From an uncultured Clostridia bacterium (lineage in GTDB: Bacteria; Bacillota_A; Clostridia; Christensenellales; CAG-138), in NCBI GenBank assembly GCA_937877295.1, contig CALFIV010000385.1:1-6549 (forward strand): a DNA stretch of 6,549 nucleotides, in the 5' to 3' direction. Within the stretch, counting starts at the first letter, position 1. Every line of letters starts with the position of its first letter. Positions 5,859 to 6,549 of this stretch are shown here, piece after piece. The notes below the pieces were generated by a model, which did not search any database, was not told the origin of the DNA, and saw only the letters and a program-made list of their open reading frames with translations. The position numbers were made by a program, and so were the translations under genes.

Positions 5859-6350
5859 TCATACTTGCCTTGCCAACCTTTCCCGTAAATAATTGATATT
5901 GCAGGACGGGACCAATCCCTCGATCGAACCGCCCAATTCTCCGATTTCACGCACATTCGAGCTGGAAAGGAACGAATGCGCAGGGTTCGCCATAAAATAC
6001 ACCGTGCGGATCTCCGGCTTCAGATGGCGATTGACCGCGTCGATCTGGAATTCGTATTCGAAATCCGTGATCGCGCGCAATCCGCGAATGATATAGTGCG
6101 CGTCAACGCTCTCGGCATAATCGACCAGCAATCCCGCAAAAGAACCGGAACGGACATTTTGAAAGTCCTCCTGCTCGATCATGCGATCGATCATGTGAAG
6201 ACGCTCCTCCACGGTAAACACCGGCGACTTCGCCGAATTGTTCAGCACCGCAACGTATACGATGTCGAACAGGTTTGCCGCGCTTCTCAAAACATCCAAG
6301 TGCCCGACCGTGAACGGGTCAAAGCTACCCGGATACACGCCGATCTTCAT
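5859..6350 (-). CDS. coaD: Phosphopantetheine adenylyltransferase
   Basis: This enzyme (EC 2.7.7.3) transfers AMP from ATP to 4'-phosphopantetheine, giving dephospho-CoA and pyrophosphate, the penultimate step of coenzyme A synthesis in the cytoplasm. The 163-residue length is normal for the family. The nucleotidyltransferase signature YPGSFDPFTVGH (6-17) ends in the catalytic His17. Lys41 and the RGLRAITDFEYEFQ block (89-102) match the substrate-binding part. FLSSSNVRE (127-135) is the ISSSxVR-type ATP-binding motif. AGGAGG (6358-6363) lies seven bases before the ATG. The ATG overlaps the stop codon of rsmD as ATGA, the usual coupling of these two genes in Firmicutes. No key residue appears to be missing. 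Confidence 0.97.
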   Translation of the reverse strand: MKIGVYPGSFDPFTVGHLDVLRSAANLFDIVYVAVLNNSAKSPVFTVEERLHMIDRMIEQEDFQNVRSGSFAGLLVDYAESVDAHYIIRGLRAITDFEYEFQIDAVNRHLKPEIRTVYFMANPAHSFLSSSNVREIGELGGSIEGLVPSCNINYLRERLARQV

Positions 6351-6522
6351 GACCTGTCCTCCTCAATGAGAGAATACCCGCATCGTCCGAACCGCTTCGA
6401 CCTGCGCACCCGGTATACGCCCGGATGGTCTGCCGGCACAAGCTCCGCCGCGTGCTCGAGGATTACCGTCCCGTTCGGCCGGATCAATCCGCCCGTAAAG
6501 AGCCTATGCACCGCATCCTCGG
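6347..6522 (-). CDS. rsmD: 16S rRNA (guanine966-N2)-methyltransferase RsmD, C-terminal fragment
   Basis: The last 57 codons and the stop codon are present. They read EDAVHRLFTGGLIRPNGT, then VILEHAAELVP, and end in RRSKRFGRCGYSLIEEDRS. The hydrophobic strand followed by Glu-His (the (I/V)xxEH motif), and the ending of the type SxRxGxxxxSxxEE, are typical of the C-terminal part of RsmD, which methylates G966 of 16S rRNA. The catalytic NPPY motif would lie upstream, outside the window. The stop codon overlaps the coaD start as ATGA, and rsmD-coaD is a well-known Firmicutes pair. The reading frame is cut at 6522 because the remaining bases are sequencing adapter rather than genomic DNA. Confidence 0.85.
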
Positions 6523-6549
6523 AGATCGGAAGAGCACACGTCTGAACTC
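6523..6549 (+). other. Illumina TruSeq adapter sequence left on the contig end
   Basis: The last 27 bases, starting AGATCGGAAGAGCACACGTC, are identical to the beginning of the Illumina TruSeq read 1 3' adapter. The sequence is synthetic and not part of the genome. It ends exactly at the window edge, as expected for untrimmed read-through carried into an assembly. The conserved rsmD reading frame is meaningful only up to 6522. Translated on the plus strand, this piece ends in EIGRAHV, a familiar artefact peptide in databases. Confidence 0.97.

Noticed and set aside
5215..5892. A 225-codon plus-strand open frame with hydrophobic Leu/Val/Phe runs
   Set aside because: It is antisense to the coiled-coil gene; its hydrophobic residues are the complement of Glu, Lys and Asp codons.
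5976..6545. A 189-codon plus-strand open frame ending in EIGRAHV
   Set aside because: It is antisense to coaD and rsmD, and its end is translated adapter.

Overview
This window looks like a short draft contig from a moderately GC-rich Clostridia-type Firmicute, probably from a gut or similar anaerobic metagenome. The evidence is strong GGAGG-type ribosome binding sites, the rsmD-coaD-(coiled-coil protein) gene order typical of Firmicutes, a stand-alone LUD-domain protein of the anaerobe type, and an ECF sigma factor followed by a DUF4179-like membrane protein. The family is inferred from gene content only. The last 27 bases are Illumina adapter, so the right end is an artefact of a trimmed or collapsed assembly.

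Layout, left to right. At 1-38 (minus) lie the first 12 codons of a gene whose start matches lepA (elongation factor 4). A compact divergent promoter region (39-132) separates it from a two-gene plus-strand operon: a LUD-domain 'lactate utilization' protein (133-744) and a MazG-like nucleotide pyrophosphohydrolase (756-1091). A GC-rich hairpin at 1104-1132, T-rich in both reading directions, ends this operon and the convergent minus-strand operon.

That minus-strand operon, read 4818 to 1138, encodes an ECF sigma factor, a 612-residue single-pass membrane protein that is probably its anti-sigma factor or sensor, and a 452-residue predicted lipoprotein of unknown function. The genes are joined by a 17-base overlap and by an ATGA overlap, so they are likely translated together. 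The set has the layout of an envelope-sensing module in which a surface-exposed protein and a lipoprotein control a sigma factor. It is the least understood part of the window.

Upstream of it, behind its own terminator (4921-4954), is a housekeeping minus-strand operon: the C-terminal end of rsmD (16S rRNA methyltransferase), coaD (coenzyme A biosynthesis), and a coiled-coil protein with a highly charged tail that carries a duplicated basic-aromatic motif.

No tRNA, rRNA, CRISPR array, insertion sequence or phage gene was seen. No stretch of 300 bases lacks a gene; the largest gap is 4819-4974.
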